From Streptomyces sp. Y2F8-2 (GTDB taxonomy: Bacteria; Actinomycetota; Actinomycetes; Streptomycetales; Streptomycetaceae): a DNA stretch of 64,000 nucleotides. The translations under genes and the position numbers were made by a program. Below the pieces are notes generated by a model. That model did no database searches. It was not told the DNA's origin and saw only the letters and a program-made list of their open reading frames with translations. The stretch lies in NCBI RefSeq assembly GCF_014905555.1, contig NZ_BNGS01000009.1:1-64000 (forward strand), written 5' to 3'. This document shows positions 25,944 through 34,416 of this stretch, piece after piece. How positions within the stretch are numbered: the stretch's first letter is position 1; every line of letters starts with the position of its first letter.

Positions 25944-28016
25944 TCAGCCGCGTTCCTGGACCGTGAACTCGCCCCAGACGACCTTGCCGCCGCCGCGGGC
26001 CTCCACGCCCCACATGTCGGCGAGCCGGTCGACGAGCAGCAGGCCCCGGCCGGAGACCTCCGACTCGCCCGCGTCGCGGCGGCGGGGCAGGGCGCTGGAG
26101 GCGTCCTCGACCTCGACGCGGAAGCGGCGGGCGTGGCCGGTGAGGACCCGCAGGGTGACGACGGCGGTGCCTTCGGTGTGCACGAGGACGTTGGTGATCA
26201 GCTCGTCGGCGACCAGTTCGATCTCGTCGGAGCGCTCGCCGGCACCCCATGCGCGGACGGCGGCGCGGATCATGTGCCGGGCGGCGGTGAGGGCTTCCGG
26301 GTCACCGGGCGGGACGTGCCGGCGGAGGCGGTCGCCGGACCGCTGGGTGAGCCCCCGGCGCCGCAGGAGCAGCAGGGCCACGTCGTCGTCGCCGCCCCGC
26401 TCCTCGGCCACGTCGATGAGCCGGTCGGCGAGGTCGCACACATCGTCCGGGCCGGCGCAGACCAGCTCCTGAAGGGTGTGCACGCCCTCGTCGAGGTCGG
26501 CGCCCGGCTCTTCGATCAGGCCGTCGGTGCACAGCACCAGGGTCTGGCCGGGGTCCAGCTCCACCGTGGTGACCGGGTACTCCAGGCGGTCGAACTCGGC
26601 GGACAGCCCGAGCGGCAGACCGCCCTCGACGGGCAACCGCCGGCAGGTGCCCTCGGACAGCCTGAGCAGCGGGTCGATATGGCCGGCGCGGACCAGCTGC
26701 ACCACTCCGGTGGCCAGGTCGGCCTCGGCGTACAGGCAGGTCGCGAAGCGTTCGGTGTCGAGTTCCTTGAGGAACACGGAGGCACGGGCCATCACGGTGG
26801 CGGGCGGGTGGCCCTCGGCGGCGTAGGCGCGCAGGACGATGCGCAGCTGACCCATGACGGCGGCCGCGTGGGTGTCGTGGCCCTGTACGTCACCGATGAC
26901 GGCGCCGGCCCGGTCCCCGGGCAACGGGATCAGGTCGTACCAGTCGCCGCCGATGTCCCGGCCGAGGGCCGCCGAGCGGTAGCGGACGGCGACGTCGGCG
27001 CCGGGCACGCTGGGGATGGAGCGCGGCAGCATCGCCTGCTGGAGGCCCTGGGCGAGGTCCTTCTCCTGTTCGTAGAGCATGGCGCGTTGCAGGCTCTGCG
27101 CGATGCAGCTGCCGAGCGCGACGAGGACGTTGCGGTCGTCGGGGGTGAAGCCGCGCCGGTCGTCGTAGAGCAGGCCCATGGCGCCGATGGGGCGGGCCTG
27201 CGCGACGAGCGGCAGATAGGCGGCGGAGGTGATGCGCAGGTCCGTCAGGTGCGGCCACAGGACGGGGTAGCGCTCGGCGAACTCCTCCGGCGACTCGATG
27301 AACCGCGGGCGGAGGGTCCGTACCACCTCGCTCATCGGATAGGCATCGTCGACGCGCGTGACCCGGGTGCCGGGCACCGAGCTGCCCTCGGGGCCCTCGG
27401 CGACGATCCGGATGCGGCCCGCCTCCACCAGGCCCATGACGAGGCTGGCCGCACCCAGGTGGGTGAGGCCGTGGCTGTCCTTGAGGACGTCGATGACGTC
27501 CTGGACGGTGCGGGCGTGGGCGAGCGCGGCGGTGGTGGACTCGACGATGCTCGTCTGCCGGCGCAGCGCCTCGTCCTGGGCCAGCTGTTCCCTGCGGGCC
27601 AGGCCGTCGCGCAGCTCCTGGGTGGCGTCGCGCACGATGCCGATGATCCTGCGGGGGCGGCCCGTCTCGTCGCGCCGGATGTAGCCCTGGGTGTGGGTCC
27701 AGCGCAGGGTGCCGTCGCGGCAGCGGACGCGGAAGTAGGTGCCGTAGTTCTCGCTGCCGTCCTTGATGGCCCGGGCCACCAGGGCGTCGACGCGGCGGCC
27801 CTCGGACGGTGGAACGCGCGACCGCAGGCTCTCGGGGCGGCCGTCGTAGTCCTCGGGGCGTATGTCGAAGATCTCGTGGGCCCGGGCGTCCATGTGGAAC
27901 AGCCCGGTGTCCAGGTCCCAGTCGAAGCTGCCCATGAGGTTGAGCACCAGGATCGGATCCGGGTGGGCGGGCCAGTCCTCCGGGAGTGGCAGAGTGCTCC
28001 CTCCCCGATCAACCAT
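25944..28016 (-). CDS. PAS-GAF-SpoIIE phosphatase-HATPase regulator
   Basis: A 690-residue multidomain signalling protein. An N-terminal PAS domain (MGSFDWDLDTGLFHMDARAH; TYFRVRCRDGTLRWTHTQGY) is followed by a GAF domain around 160-310. A PP2C-type SpoIIE phosphatase comes next (LGRDIGGDWYDLIPLPG, AVIGDVQGHDTHAAAVMGQL). The C-terminal anti-sigma-type ATPase has ELVADELITNVLVHTEG and SGRGLLLVDRLADMWGVEA. Such proteins switch partner anti-sigma and anti-anti-sigma proteins by dephosphorylation and phosphorylation; the partners are not encoded nearby. The ATG at 28016 lacks a clear ribosome site. It starts 265 bases from a divergent lipase maturation factor gene. Confidence 0.88.
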   Translation of the reverse strand: MVDRGGSTLPLPEDWPAHPDPILVLNLMGSFDWDLDTGLFHMDARAHEIFDIRPEDYDGRPESLRSRVPPSEGRRVDALVARAIKDGSENYGTYFRVRCRDGTLRWTHTQGYIRRDETGRPRRIIGIVRDATQELRDGLARREQLAQDEALRRQTSIVESTTAALAHARTVQDVIDVLKDSHGLTHLGAASLVMGLVEAGRIRIVAEGPEGSSVPGTRVTRVDDAYPMSEVVRTLRPRFIESPEEFAERYPVLWPHLTDLRITSAAYLPLVAQARPIGAMGLLYDDRRGFTPDDRNVLVALGSCIAQSLQRAMLYEQEKDLAQGLQQAMLPRSIPSVPGADVAVRYRSAALGRDIGGDWYDLIPLPGDRAGAVIGDVQGHDTHAAAVMGQLRIVLRAYAAEGHPPATVMARASVFLKELDTERFATCLYAEADLATGVVQLVRAGHIDPLLRLSEGTCRRLPVEGGLPLGLSAEFDRLEYPVTTVELDPGQTLVLCTDGLIEEPGADLDEGVHTLQELVCAGPDDVCDLADRLIDVAEERGGDDDVALLLLRRRGLTQRSGDRLRRHVPPGDPEALTAARHMIRAAVRAWGAGERSDEIELVADELITNVLVHTEGTAVVTLRVLTGHARRFRVEVEDASSALPRRRDAGESEVSGRGLLLVDRLADMWGVEARGGGKVVWGEFTVQERG

Positions 28017-28085
28017 GGGGCCACCATGCCAGGGATTGCCGGATTCTTCGACTTCTGCCGACCAGGTCGCCCAGGGCCCCGGCCC

Positions 28086-28150
28086 GGCGGTCCCCGGCCC
28101 GGCGGTCCCCGGCCCGGCGGTCCCCGGGCCGGCGGTCCCCGGGCCGGCGG
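28086..28150. repeat. GC-rich 15-base tandem repeat in a divergent promoter region
   Basis: Four full units of GGCGGTCCCCGGCCC (the last two with GGGCC at the end) and a partial fifth run head to tail, with a partial unit just before. The array lies in the 265-base spacer between the divergent SpoIIE-type phosphatase gene and the lipase maturation factor gene. Confidence 0.8.
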
Positions 28151-28281
28151 TCCGGTGCGGCCGTGTGGGCCGGGCCGCCGTCGTCGGGTTACGCAGGCCG
28201 AGCCGAGGTGTACACGGAGTGACGGGCTGACCGGTTCGGCCGGGGGTACCGGGTCACACTGGAGGGAGAGGAGCGGTTGCC

Positions 28282-29706
28282 GTGGACTGGTTCGTCGCAC
28301 CGGAGTACTGGCTGAGCCGACTGGTCTTCCAGCGGGCCCTGGCGGTGGTGTACCTCGTCGCCTTCCTGACCGCCGCGCTGCAGTTCCGGGCGCTGATCGG
28401 GGAGCGCGGCATGCTGCCGGTGCCGCGGTACGTCGCCCGGGTGCCGTTCAGACTGGCGCCCAGCGTCTTCCACTTCCACTACTCGGACCGCTTCTTCGCC
28501 GCCTGGTCGTGGGCGGGGTGCGCGGTGTCGGCGGCGCTGGTCGCGGGGGCCGACTCGCTGGTGCCGTTGTGGGCGGGGATGGTGCTGTGGCTGATCCCGT
28601 GGCTGCTGTACCTGTCGATCGTCAACGTCGGCCAGACCTGGTACTCCTTCGGCTGGGAGTCGCTGCTGCTGGAGGTCGGCTTCCTGGCGGTGTTCCTGGG
28701 CAACGACGAGGTGGCGCCGCCGATCGTGGTGCTGTTCCTGTTGCGCTGGATCCTGTTCCGCCTGGAGTTCGGCGCCGGGCTGATCAAGATGCGCGGGGAC
28801 GCCTGCTGGCGGAAGCTGACCTGCCTGGACTACCACCACGAGACGCAGCCGATGCCGGGCCCGCTGAGCTGGTTCTTCCACCATCTGCCGAAGCCGCTGC
28901 ACCGGGTGGAGGTGGCGGCCAACCACGTCACCCAACTGGTCGTCCCGGTCCTGCTGTTCACCCCGCAGCCGGTCGCGACGGCCGCCGCGTCCCTGATGAT
29001 CGTGACGCAGCTGTGGCTGGTCCTCTCGGGCAACTTCTCCTGGCTGAACTGGATCACGATCGTACTGGGCCTGTCGGCGGTCCTGTTCCCCACCACTGCC
29101 CCGAAGGTCTCCGCTGCTCCCCTGTGGTACGAGGTCCTGGTCCTGGCGGTCGGCGCGGGCCTGCTCGCCCTCAGCTACCAGCCGGTACGCAACATGATCT
29201 CCCGCGGCCAGATCATGAACCGCTCCTTCGACCCGCTGCACCTGGTCAACACCTACGGCGCGTTCGGCAGCGTCAGCCGGATCCGGTACGAGGTGGTGGT
29301 GGAGGGCACGGCGGACGACGTGCCGCGGGAGGACTCCGAGTGGCGGGAGTACGAGTTCAAGGGCAAACCGGGCGATCCACGGCACTGGCCGCGCCAGTTC
29401 GCCCCGTACCACCTGCGGCTCGACTGGCTGATGTGGTTCGCGGCGCTGTCCCCCGCGTACGCGGGGTCCTGGTTCGGCGGCCTGGTGGAACGTCTCCTGG
29501 AGAACGATCGCGACACCCTGAAGCTCCTGCGCCGCTCCCCCTTCCCCCCGGACGAGCCGCCGCGCTACATCCGGGCGCGCCTCTTCCACTACCGGTACAC
29601 GACGTGGCGTGAACTGCGGGAGACGGGGGCCTGCTGGCACCGCATCTACGTCCGCGAGTTCATGCCACCGACCCGGCTGGCCGCGCCGGTGACTCAAAGG
29701 CGGTAG
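28282..29706 (+). CDS. Lipase maturation factor family membrane protein
   Basis: The 474-residue protein matches the LMF1-like family (DUF1222). It begins DWFVAPEYWLSRLVFQRALA, has several membrane helices, and has the family core LLRWILFRLEFGAGLIKMRG with WRKLTCLDYHHETQPMPGPL. A soluble C-terminal half follows, with LVNTYGAFGSVSRIRYEVVV and a late W-rich block. In animals LMF1 helps lipases fold in the ER. The bacterial role is unknown; assistance to secreted lipases is only inference. GTG at 28282 is the start, with GAGGAG nine bases upstream. Its 3' end overlaps the converging amidohydrolase gene by 13 bases. Confidence 0.88.
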   Translation: MDWFVAPEYWLSRLVFQRALAVVYLVAFLTAALQFRALIGERGMLPVPRYVARVPFRLAPSVFHFHYSDRFFAAWSWAGCAVSAALVAGADSLVPLWAGMVLWLIPWLLYLSIVNVGQTWYSFGWESLLLEVGFLAVFLGNDEVAPPIVVLFLLRWILFRLEFGAGLIKMRGDACWRKLTCLDYHHETQPMPGPLSWFFHHLPKPLHRVEVAANHVTQLVVPVLLFTPQPVATAAASLMIVTQLWLVLSGNFSWLNWITIVLGLSAVLFPTTAPKVSAAPLWYEVLVLAVGAGLLALSYQPVRNMISRGQIMNRSFDPLHLVNTYGAFGSVSRIRYEVVVEGTADDVPREDSEWREYEFKGKPGDPRHWPRQFAPYHLRLDWLMWFAALSPAYAGSWFGGLVERLLENDRDTLKLLRRSPFPPDEPPRYIRARLFHYRYTTWRELRETGACWHRIYVREFMPPTRLAAPVTQRR

Positions 29707-30533
29707 ACGCGGGTGGCGGTGTCCTCGAAGATCTGGTGGCGCTCGTCGTCGCGGAGGCCCTGCGTCAGCACCGCCGCTGTGTCCGACACGTCCGCGTACG
29801 ACGCCGCCAGCGTGCACACGGGCCAGTCCGAGCCGAACATCAGCCGGGACGGGCCGAAGGCGTCCAGGACCGTGTCGGTGCAGGGGCGCAGGTCCTCCAC
29901 CCGCCAGGTCTTCCAGTCCGCCTCCGTCACCATGCCCGACAGTTTGCAGACCGTGTTCGGCAGAGCGGCGAGGGCGCGGATGCGGGACGCCCACGGCTCC
30001 AGGGTTCCGGAGGCGATCGGGGGTTTGCCCAAGTGGTCCAGGACGAAGGTGAGTGCGGGGAGCGACTGAGCCGCCTTGACGCACGCCGGGAGCTGGTGGG
30101 GCAGCACCAGCAGGTCGTAGACCAGGCCCGCGTCCGCGACGGCGGCGAGGCCTCGGCGTACGTCGGGGCGCAGCAGCCACTCGGGGTCCGCCTCGCCCTG
30201 GACCTGGTGGCGGATGCCGCGCAGATACGAGCCCCCGGGCAGCTCCCGCAGGCGGGCCAGCGTGTCCGCCACGTCGGGGCTCGTCAGGTCCGTCCAGCCG
30301 ACGACGCCCGCGACGATCTCGTTCCGATCCGCCAGGGCCAGGAACTCCGGCGTCTCCTCGGCCACGGTGACCGTCTGCACCAGTACGGTGCGGTCCACGC
30401 CGACCGGGCGGGCCAGACGTTCCAGGTCCGCGATCGTGAAGCTGCGGCGGATCGGCTCGAGTTCCGGGCCCCTGATCCAGTCCTGGTCGCGGACGGAGAG
30501 GTCCCACACGTGGTGGTGCGCGTCCACGGTCAC
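29694..30533 (-). CDS. Amidohydrolase-family sugar lactonase (probable L-fuconolactonase)
   Basis: A 279-residue TIM-barrel hydrolase of the COG3618 type. It begins VTVDAHHHVWDLSVRDQDWI with the metal-binding HxH motif. Other landmarks are GVDRTVLVQTVTVAEETPEF, HQLPACVKAAQSLPALTFVL and DHLGKPPI, and RLMFGSDWPVC with the catalytic Asp. Its operon with mutarotase, aldose dehydrogenase and L-fuconate dehydratase genes suggests it opens L-fucono-lactone to L-fuconate; closely related lactones remain possible. The GTG start overlaps the mutarotase stop by four bases (GTGA). Last gene of the operon; its end overlaps the converging gene at 28282. Confidence 0.82.
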   Translation of the reverse strand: MTVDAHHHVWDLSVRDQDWIRGPELEPIRRSFTIADLERLARPVGVDRTVLVQTVTVAEETPEFLALADRNEIVAGVVGWTDLTSPDVADTLARLRELPGGSYLRGIRHQVQGEADPEWLLRPDVRRGLAAVADAGLVYDLLVLPHQLPACVKAAQSLPALTFVLDHLGKPPIASGTLEPWASRIRALAALPNTVCKLSGMVTEADWKTWRVEDLRPCTDTVLDAFGPSRLMFGSDWPVCTLAASYADVSDTAAVLTQGLRDDERHQIFEDTATRVYRL

Positions 30534-30883
30534 GGCAGCTCCCAGACCACCGGCAGGCCCGCGTCCGCACCCTCGGCCGAGTAGTCGTGCACCACGTCGA
30601 GCAGCTCCGCCATCCGTGCGTGCCAGGCGACGTTGACGGGCAGCTTCTCCAGCTCGGCCGGCAGACGCCCGTAGTCCCCGCACTCCAGCACGTGGAACAG
30701 GTCGGTCCCTCCCCCGAGCTCTCGGCTTCGCTCGAGCAGGGGGTACCCCCATCGCCAGATGGTCCAGGAGGTCGTTGCGGCGGCACGGATCGTGTCCGTG
30801 AGCTCCTTCGGCACCTCCCGGTGGGCGGCCTCGTACTCCTCGACGCGGTCGGCTCGGACCTTGGTGTGCAGGGCTACTCTCAT
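30530..30883 (-). CDS. L-rhamnose/L-fucose mutarotase-like protein with an inserted repeat
   Basis: A 117-residue protein of the COG3254 mutarotase family, which interconverts alpha and beta anomers of 6-deoxy sugars. MRVALHTKVRADRVEEYEAA at the start and DLFHVLECGDYGRLPAELEK plus NVAWHARMAELLD are family sequence. Between TIWR (44) and GTDLFHV (59) lies a 14-residue stretch, WGYPLLERSRELGG, absent from the family as I know it. It is encoded by a palindromic repeat, see 30710-30751. The insertion is in frame and may lie in a loop. The ATG at 30883 overlaps the AKR stop (TGATG). Function in the L-fucose pathway is inferred from the operon. Confidence 0.8.
   Translation of the reverse strand: MRVALHTKVRADRVEEYEAAHREVPKELTDTIRAAATTSWTIWRWGYPLLERSRELGGGTDLFHVLECGDYGRLPAELEKLPVNVAWHARMAELLDVVHDYSAEGADAGLPVVWELP
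30710..30751. repeat. Palindromic repeat element inserted in frame in the mutarotase gene
   Basis: A 42-base segment containing GGGGTACCCC (30740-30749), GCTCGAGC (30730-30737), and a CCCCC/GGGGG pair (30711-30715, 30739-30743) flanking partly complementary sequence. It resembles a short dispersed repeat I associate with Streptomyces intergenic regions. Its length is a multiple of three, so the reading frame continues through it. Confidence 0.6.
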
Positions 30884-31866
30884 CACGGCTCCTCAGTGGG
30901 CACGGGGGCGTGCGGGGGCAGGAGGCCGGCTTCTCTCAGCTCCTGCCAGAATCCGGCCGGTACGGTCGCCGCGAACTGCTCGGCGCAGTCGCGTACCTCG
31001 GCCGCCGAACGGGCGCCCACCAGTACGCTCGCCACGGCCGGGTGCGCGGAGCAGAACGCCAGGGCCGCGGCCCGCAGCGTGGTGCCGTGGCGTTCCGCCA
31101 GCGCCTTCAGGCGCAGAGCGCGGCCGAGCAGTTCCTCGGGGGCGGTCGCGTAGTTGAACGTGGCGCCCGGCCGCGGGTCGGCCAGCAGGCCGGAGTTGAA
31201 GGCGCCGCCGACGACGACCGACACCCCGCGTTCGGCCGCCGAGGGCAGCAGCCCGGTCAGGGCGCGCTGGTCGAGCAGGGTGTACCGGCCCGCGCACAGC
31301 ACCACGTCCACGTCCGTCTCGCGCACGAACCGGGTCAGCATCTCGGCCTGGTTCATGCCCGCGCCGATCGCCCCCACCAGGCCCTCGGAGCGCAGTTTCT
31401 CCAGCGCCGGGTAGCCCTCGCGGAACGCCTGTTCGGCGTGGTCGTCCGGGTCGTGCAGGTAGACCACGTCGACCCGGTCCAGGCCGAGCCGTTCGAGGCT
31501 TGCTTCGAGACAGCGTCGTACGCCGTCCGCGCTGAAGTCCCAGACGCGGCGGTGGGTGGCGGGGACCGCGAAGCCGTTCGCGAGGTCGTCGCCGCCCTCG
31601 TCCGTGGGCTCAAGCAGGCGGCCCACCTTGGTGGAGACCGTGTACGCGGTGCGGGGGTGCTCGCGCAGGGCCGCGCCGAGGCGGCGTTCGGACAGGCCGA
31701 GGCCGTAGTGCGGGGCGGTGTCGAAGTAGCGGATCCCGCCGTGCCAGGCGGCTTGGACCGCGTCGTACGCCTGCTCCTCGCTCACCTCGCTGTAGAGGTT
31801 GCCGATGCCGGCGGCGCCGAAGGCCAGCGGGGTCACCTCGACTCCGCTCCCGCCGAGCGCGCTCAC
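30883..31866 (-). CDS. Aldo-keto reductase, probable L-fucose (D-threo-aldose) 1-dehydrogenase
   Basis: A 327-residue AKR with the expected tetrad: Asp and Tyr in FDTAPHYGLGLSERRLG, Lys in TVSTKVGRLL and His in VVYLHDPDDH. GVEVTPLAFGAAGIGNLYSE at the N-terminus and AAALAFCSAHPAVASVLVGA near the C-terminus are typical of the L-fucose/D-threo-aldose dehydrogenase subgroup. It would oxidise L-fucose to L-fucono-lactone with NAD(P). The GTG start at 31866 overlaps the SDR stop by four bases, and its own stop overlaps the mutarotase start, so the five catabolic genes are tightly coupled. Confidence 0.84.
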   Translation of the reverse strand: MSALGGSGVEVTPLAFGAAGIGNLYSEVSEEQAYDAVQAAWHGGIRYFDTAPHYGLGLSERRLGAALREHPRTAYTVSTKVGRLLEPTDEGGDDLANGFAVPATHRRVWDFSADGVRRCLEASLERLGLDRVDVVYLHDPDDHAEQAFREGYPALEKLRSEGLVGAIGAGMNQAEMLTRFVRETDVDVVLCAGRYTLLDQRALTGLLPSAAERGVSVVVGGAFNSGLLADPRPGATFNYATAPEELLGRALRLKALAERHGTTLRAAALAFCSAHPAVASVLVGARSAAEVRDCAEQFAATVPAGFWQELREAGLLPPHAPVPTEEP

Positions 31867-32618
31867 CGGCCCACCGGCCGCAGCCTGAGGCCCTGCATGC
31901 CGCCGTCCACGGCGAGCGCCGTGCCCGTGGTCGCGCCGGACAGGGGGCTCGCCAAGTAGGCGATGGCGCCCGCCACTTCGGTGGCCGTGACCAGCCGGCC
32001 GGTGGGCTGGCGGGCCTCCAGTGCCGCCCGTTCGGCGGCCGGGTCCGGGGCCGCGTCGAGGAGGCGGCCGACCCACGGCGTGTCGACCGTGCCGGGGTTG
32101 ACGCAGTTGACGCGGATGCCCTCGCGGACGTGGTCGGCGGCCATGGCGAGGGTCAGCGAGTACACGGCACCCTTGCTGGCGCTGTACAGGGCCCGCTGCG
32201 GCAGGCCCGCCGTGGCGGCGATGGAGCACGTGTTGACGATCGCCGCGTGGGCGGACTTCCTCAGGTGCGGCAGCGCCGCTCGGGTCGTCCGGACGATGCC
32301 GAGCACGTTGACGTCCAACACCCGCCGCCACTGCTCGTCGTCGTTGTCCTCCACCGTGCCCTGGGCGCCGATGCCCGCGTTGTTGACCAGCACGTCCAGA
32401 CCGCCGAGGCCGGCGACGGCGGCGGCGACGGCGGTCCGTACGGACGCGTCGTCGCCGACGTCCGCCCGGTGGGCGAGCAGCGGCTTCTCGACCTGCGAGG
32501 GGTCGAGGTCCAGGACGGCCACCTGGGCCCCGCGCTCCGCCAGCAGCTCCGCGGTGGCCCGCCCGATGCCGGAGGCCCCGCCGGTCACCAGGGCCCTGAG
32601 GCCCTCGAAGTCGCTCAT
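31863..32618 (-). CDS. SDR-family dehydrogenase, probable 2-keto-3-deoxy-L-fuconate dehydrogenase
   Basis: A classical 251-residue short-chain dehydrogenase: TGGASGIGRA cofactor motif at 13-22, Asp in VAVLDLDPS suggesting NAD preference, NNAGIGAQG, catalytic Ser in NTCSIAATAG, and YSASKGAVYS. It lies directly after L-fuconate dehydratase with an ATGA overlap. In the Xanthomonas-type non-phosphorylative pathway the dehydratase product, 2-keto-3-deoxy-L-fuconate, is oxidised by an SDR. That role fits best; the precise substrate is inferred from operon context. Confidence 0.84.
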   Translation of the reverse strand: MSDFEGLRALVTGGASGIGRATAELLAERGAQVAVLDLDPSQVEKPLLAHRADVGDDASVRTAVAAAVAGLGGLDVLVNNAGIGAQGTVEDNDDEQWRRVLDVNVLGIVRTTRAALPHLRKSAHAAIVNTCSIAATAGLPQRALYSASKGAVYSLTLAMAADHVREGIRVNCVNPGTVDTPWVGRLLDAAPDPAAERAALEARQPTGRLVTATEVAGAIAYLASPLSGATTGTALAVDGGMQGLRLRPVGR

Positions 32619-33955
32619 GCGGCGTGCCCCTTCTTGCCCTCGATGTCGGCGGCCCAGAAGGCGCCGCCGGGGAACGTGTACTCCGCGATGGACTCGGGCC
32701 GCATCGCGGCGGAGAAGCCCGGCGTGGCGGGTGCCGTGTAGTGACCCTCCCGGATCACCACCGGGTCGAGGAAGTGCTCGTGCAGGTGGTCCACGTACTC
32801 GATCATCCGGTCCTCGGTCGTCCCGGAGAGCGCGACGAAGTCGAACATCGACAGGTGCTGGACCAGCTCGCACAGCCCGACGCCGCCCGCGTGCGGGCAC
32901 ACCGGCACCCCGAACTTGACCGCCAGCAGCAGGATCGCGAGGTTCTCGTTGACGCCGCCGACGCGGGCCGCGTCGATCTGGAGCACGTCGATCGCCCCGG
33001 CCTGGAGGAGCTGTTTGAAGATGATGCGGTTCTGCACGTGTTCGCCGGTGGCGACCCTCACCGGGGCCACGGCCCTGCGGATCGCCGCGTGGCCCAGGAT
33101 GTCGTCGGGGCTGGTCGGCTCCTCGATCCAGTACGGGTCGAACTCGGCGAGCGCCTTGGTCCAGGTGATCGCCTCGTCCACGTCCCAGCGTTGGTTGGCG
33201 TCGATGGCGATCCGCACGTCCGGGCCGACGACGGAGCGGGCGACCCGGCAGCGGCGTACGTCGTCGGCGAGGTCCGCGCCGACCTTCAGTTTGATCTGCC
33301 GGAAGCCGTCGGCGACGGCCTGCGCGGCGAGTCGGGTGAGCTTGTCGTCGGAGTAACCGAGCCAGCCGGCGGAGGTGGTGTAGGCGGGGTAGCCCCGGGC
33401 CAGCAGGTGGGCGGTGCGCTCGTCGGCGCCCTGCTTGCCGCGCCGCAGCAGCTCCAGCGCCTCCTCGGGGGTGAGCGCGTCGGTGATGTGGCGGAAGTCG
33501 ATCTGACGGACCAGCCACTCGGGGTCGGCCTCGGCGAGCAGCCTCCACAGCGGCTTGCCGGCGCGCTGGGCGGCCAGGTCCCAGACGGCGTTGACGACCG
33601 CGCCGATCGCCATGTGCATCACGCCCTTCTCCGGGCCCAGCCAGCGGAGCTGGCTGTCGCCGATCAGGGCGTGGAACACCGAGCCGGGGTCGGCGCACAC
33701 CTCGTCCAGGCTCCGTCCGACCACGTGTCCGCGCAGCGCCTCGATCGCGGCGACCTGCACCTCGTTGCCCCGTCCGATGGTGAACGTGAGCCCGTGCCCC
33801 TCCAGGCCGTCGCCGGCGTCCGTGCGCAGCACCAGGTAGGCGGCCGAGTAGTCGGGGTCGGGGTTCATCGCGTCGGAGCCGTCGAGCTCGCGCGAGGTGG
33901 GGAAACGGATGTCGAAGGTGTCGATCCCTGTGATTCGGGCGGCAGTTGGGGACAC
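32615..33955 (-). CDS. L-fuconate dehydratase (enolase superfamily)
   Basis: The 446-residue protein shows the hallmarks of the FucD branch of the enolase superfamily. The N-terminal capping domain has RFPTSRELDGSDAMNPDPDY. The KxK motif GFRQIKLKVGADL provides a catalytic Lys, metal ligands follow in IDANQRWD and WIEEPTSPDD, and GEHVQNRIIFKQLLQ precedes the catalytic His region CPHAGGVGLCELVQHLSMFD. It dehydrates L-fuconate to 2-keto-3-deoxy-L-fuconate. The GTG at 33955 is preceded by AAAGG; further in-frame sequence upstream is importer remnant. It is the first intact gene of the operon, and its end overlaps the SDR gene by four bases. Confidence 0.9.
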   Translation of the reverse strand: MSPTAARITGIDTFDIRFPTSRELDGSDAMNPDPDYSAAYLVLRTDAGDGLEGHGLTFTIGRGNEVQVAAIEALRGHVVGRSLDEVCADPGSVFHALIGDSQLRWLGPEKGVMHMAIGAVVNAVWDLAAQRAGKPLWRLLAEADPEWLVRQIDFRHITDALTPEEALELLRRGKQGADERTAHLLARGYPAYTTSAGWLGYSDDKLTRLAAQAVADGFRQIKLKVGADLADDVRRCRVARSVVGPDVRIAIDANQRWDVDEAITWTKALAEFDPYWIEEPTSPDDILGHAAIRRAVAPVRVATGEHVQNRIIFKQLLQAGAIDVLQIDAARVGGVNENLAILLLAVKFGVPVCPHAGGVGLCELVQHLSMFDFVALSGTTEDRMIEYVDHLHEHFLDPVVIREGHYTAPATPGFSAAMRPESIAEYTFPGGAFWAADIEGKKGHAA

Positions 33956-34032
33956 GGGAGGCCTTTCGGTCCGGGACACAAGGTCGTACACGAGGGCGTA
34001 CGTCGTACGGCGCTTTACGACAACGAAGCGGG

Positions 34033-34416
34033 TCAGTCCTGGGCACGGCCCGTCGTCACGCGGGCTATCACCAGGGCGACGAGGATGATTCCGCCGTAGA
34101 TGGCCTGGATCCAGAACGACGGCACCTGGGCGAAGGTGAGCAGGTTCTGCACGACACCCAGGAGGAGCACACCGGTGAGGGCGCCGAGCATGGTGCCCTT
34201 GCCGCCGTCCAGGCTGATGCCGCCGATGACGGCCGCCGCGAACACCGTGAAGATCATGTTCTGGCCCTGGTTGGCGCTGATCGCGCCGACGTACCCGGTC
34301 TGCATGATCCCGCCGACGGAGGCGAGGAGGCCCGCGACCACGAAGACGCCGAGCATCACCCGCTCGACGCGGATACCGGCCGCGCGGGCCGCGTCCGCGT
34401 TGCCGCCGATCGGTAG
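34033..34416 (-). pseudogene. C-terminal remnant of a sugar ABC permease (RbsC type)
   Basis: About 126 residues of a ribose/rhamnose-type permease end remain: IGGNADAARAAGIRVERVML, hydrophobic helices, AAAVIGGISLDGGKGTMLGA and FWIQAIYGGIILVALVIARV. Everything N-terminal of IGGN, normally two-thirds of the protein, is missing. The upstream side joins directly to binding-protein sequence in another frame. It cannot form a working channel. Confidence 0.85.

Noticed and set aside
28086..28150. CRISPR array
   Set aside because: The 15-base units are contiguous with no unique spacers and no cas genes are nearby.
30530..30883. Pseudogene call for the mutarotase
   Set aside because: The inserted 42 bases keep the frame, and both flanking parts, start and stop are intact and translationally coupled, so it is kept as a coding gene with an oddity.
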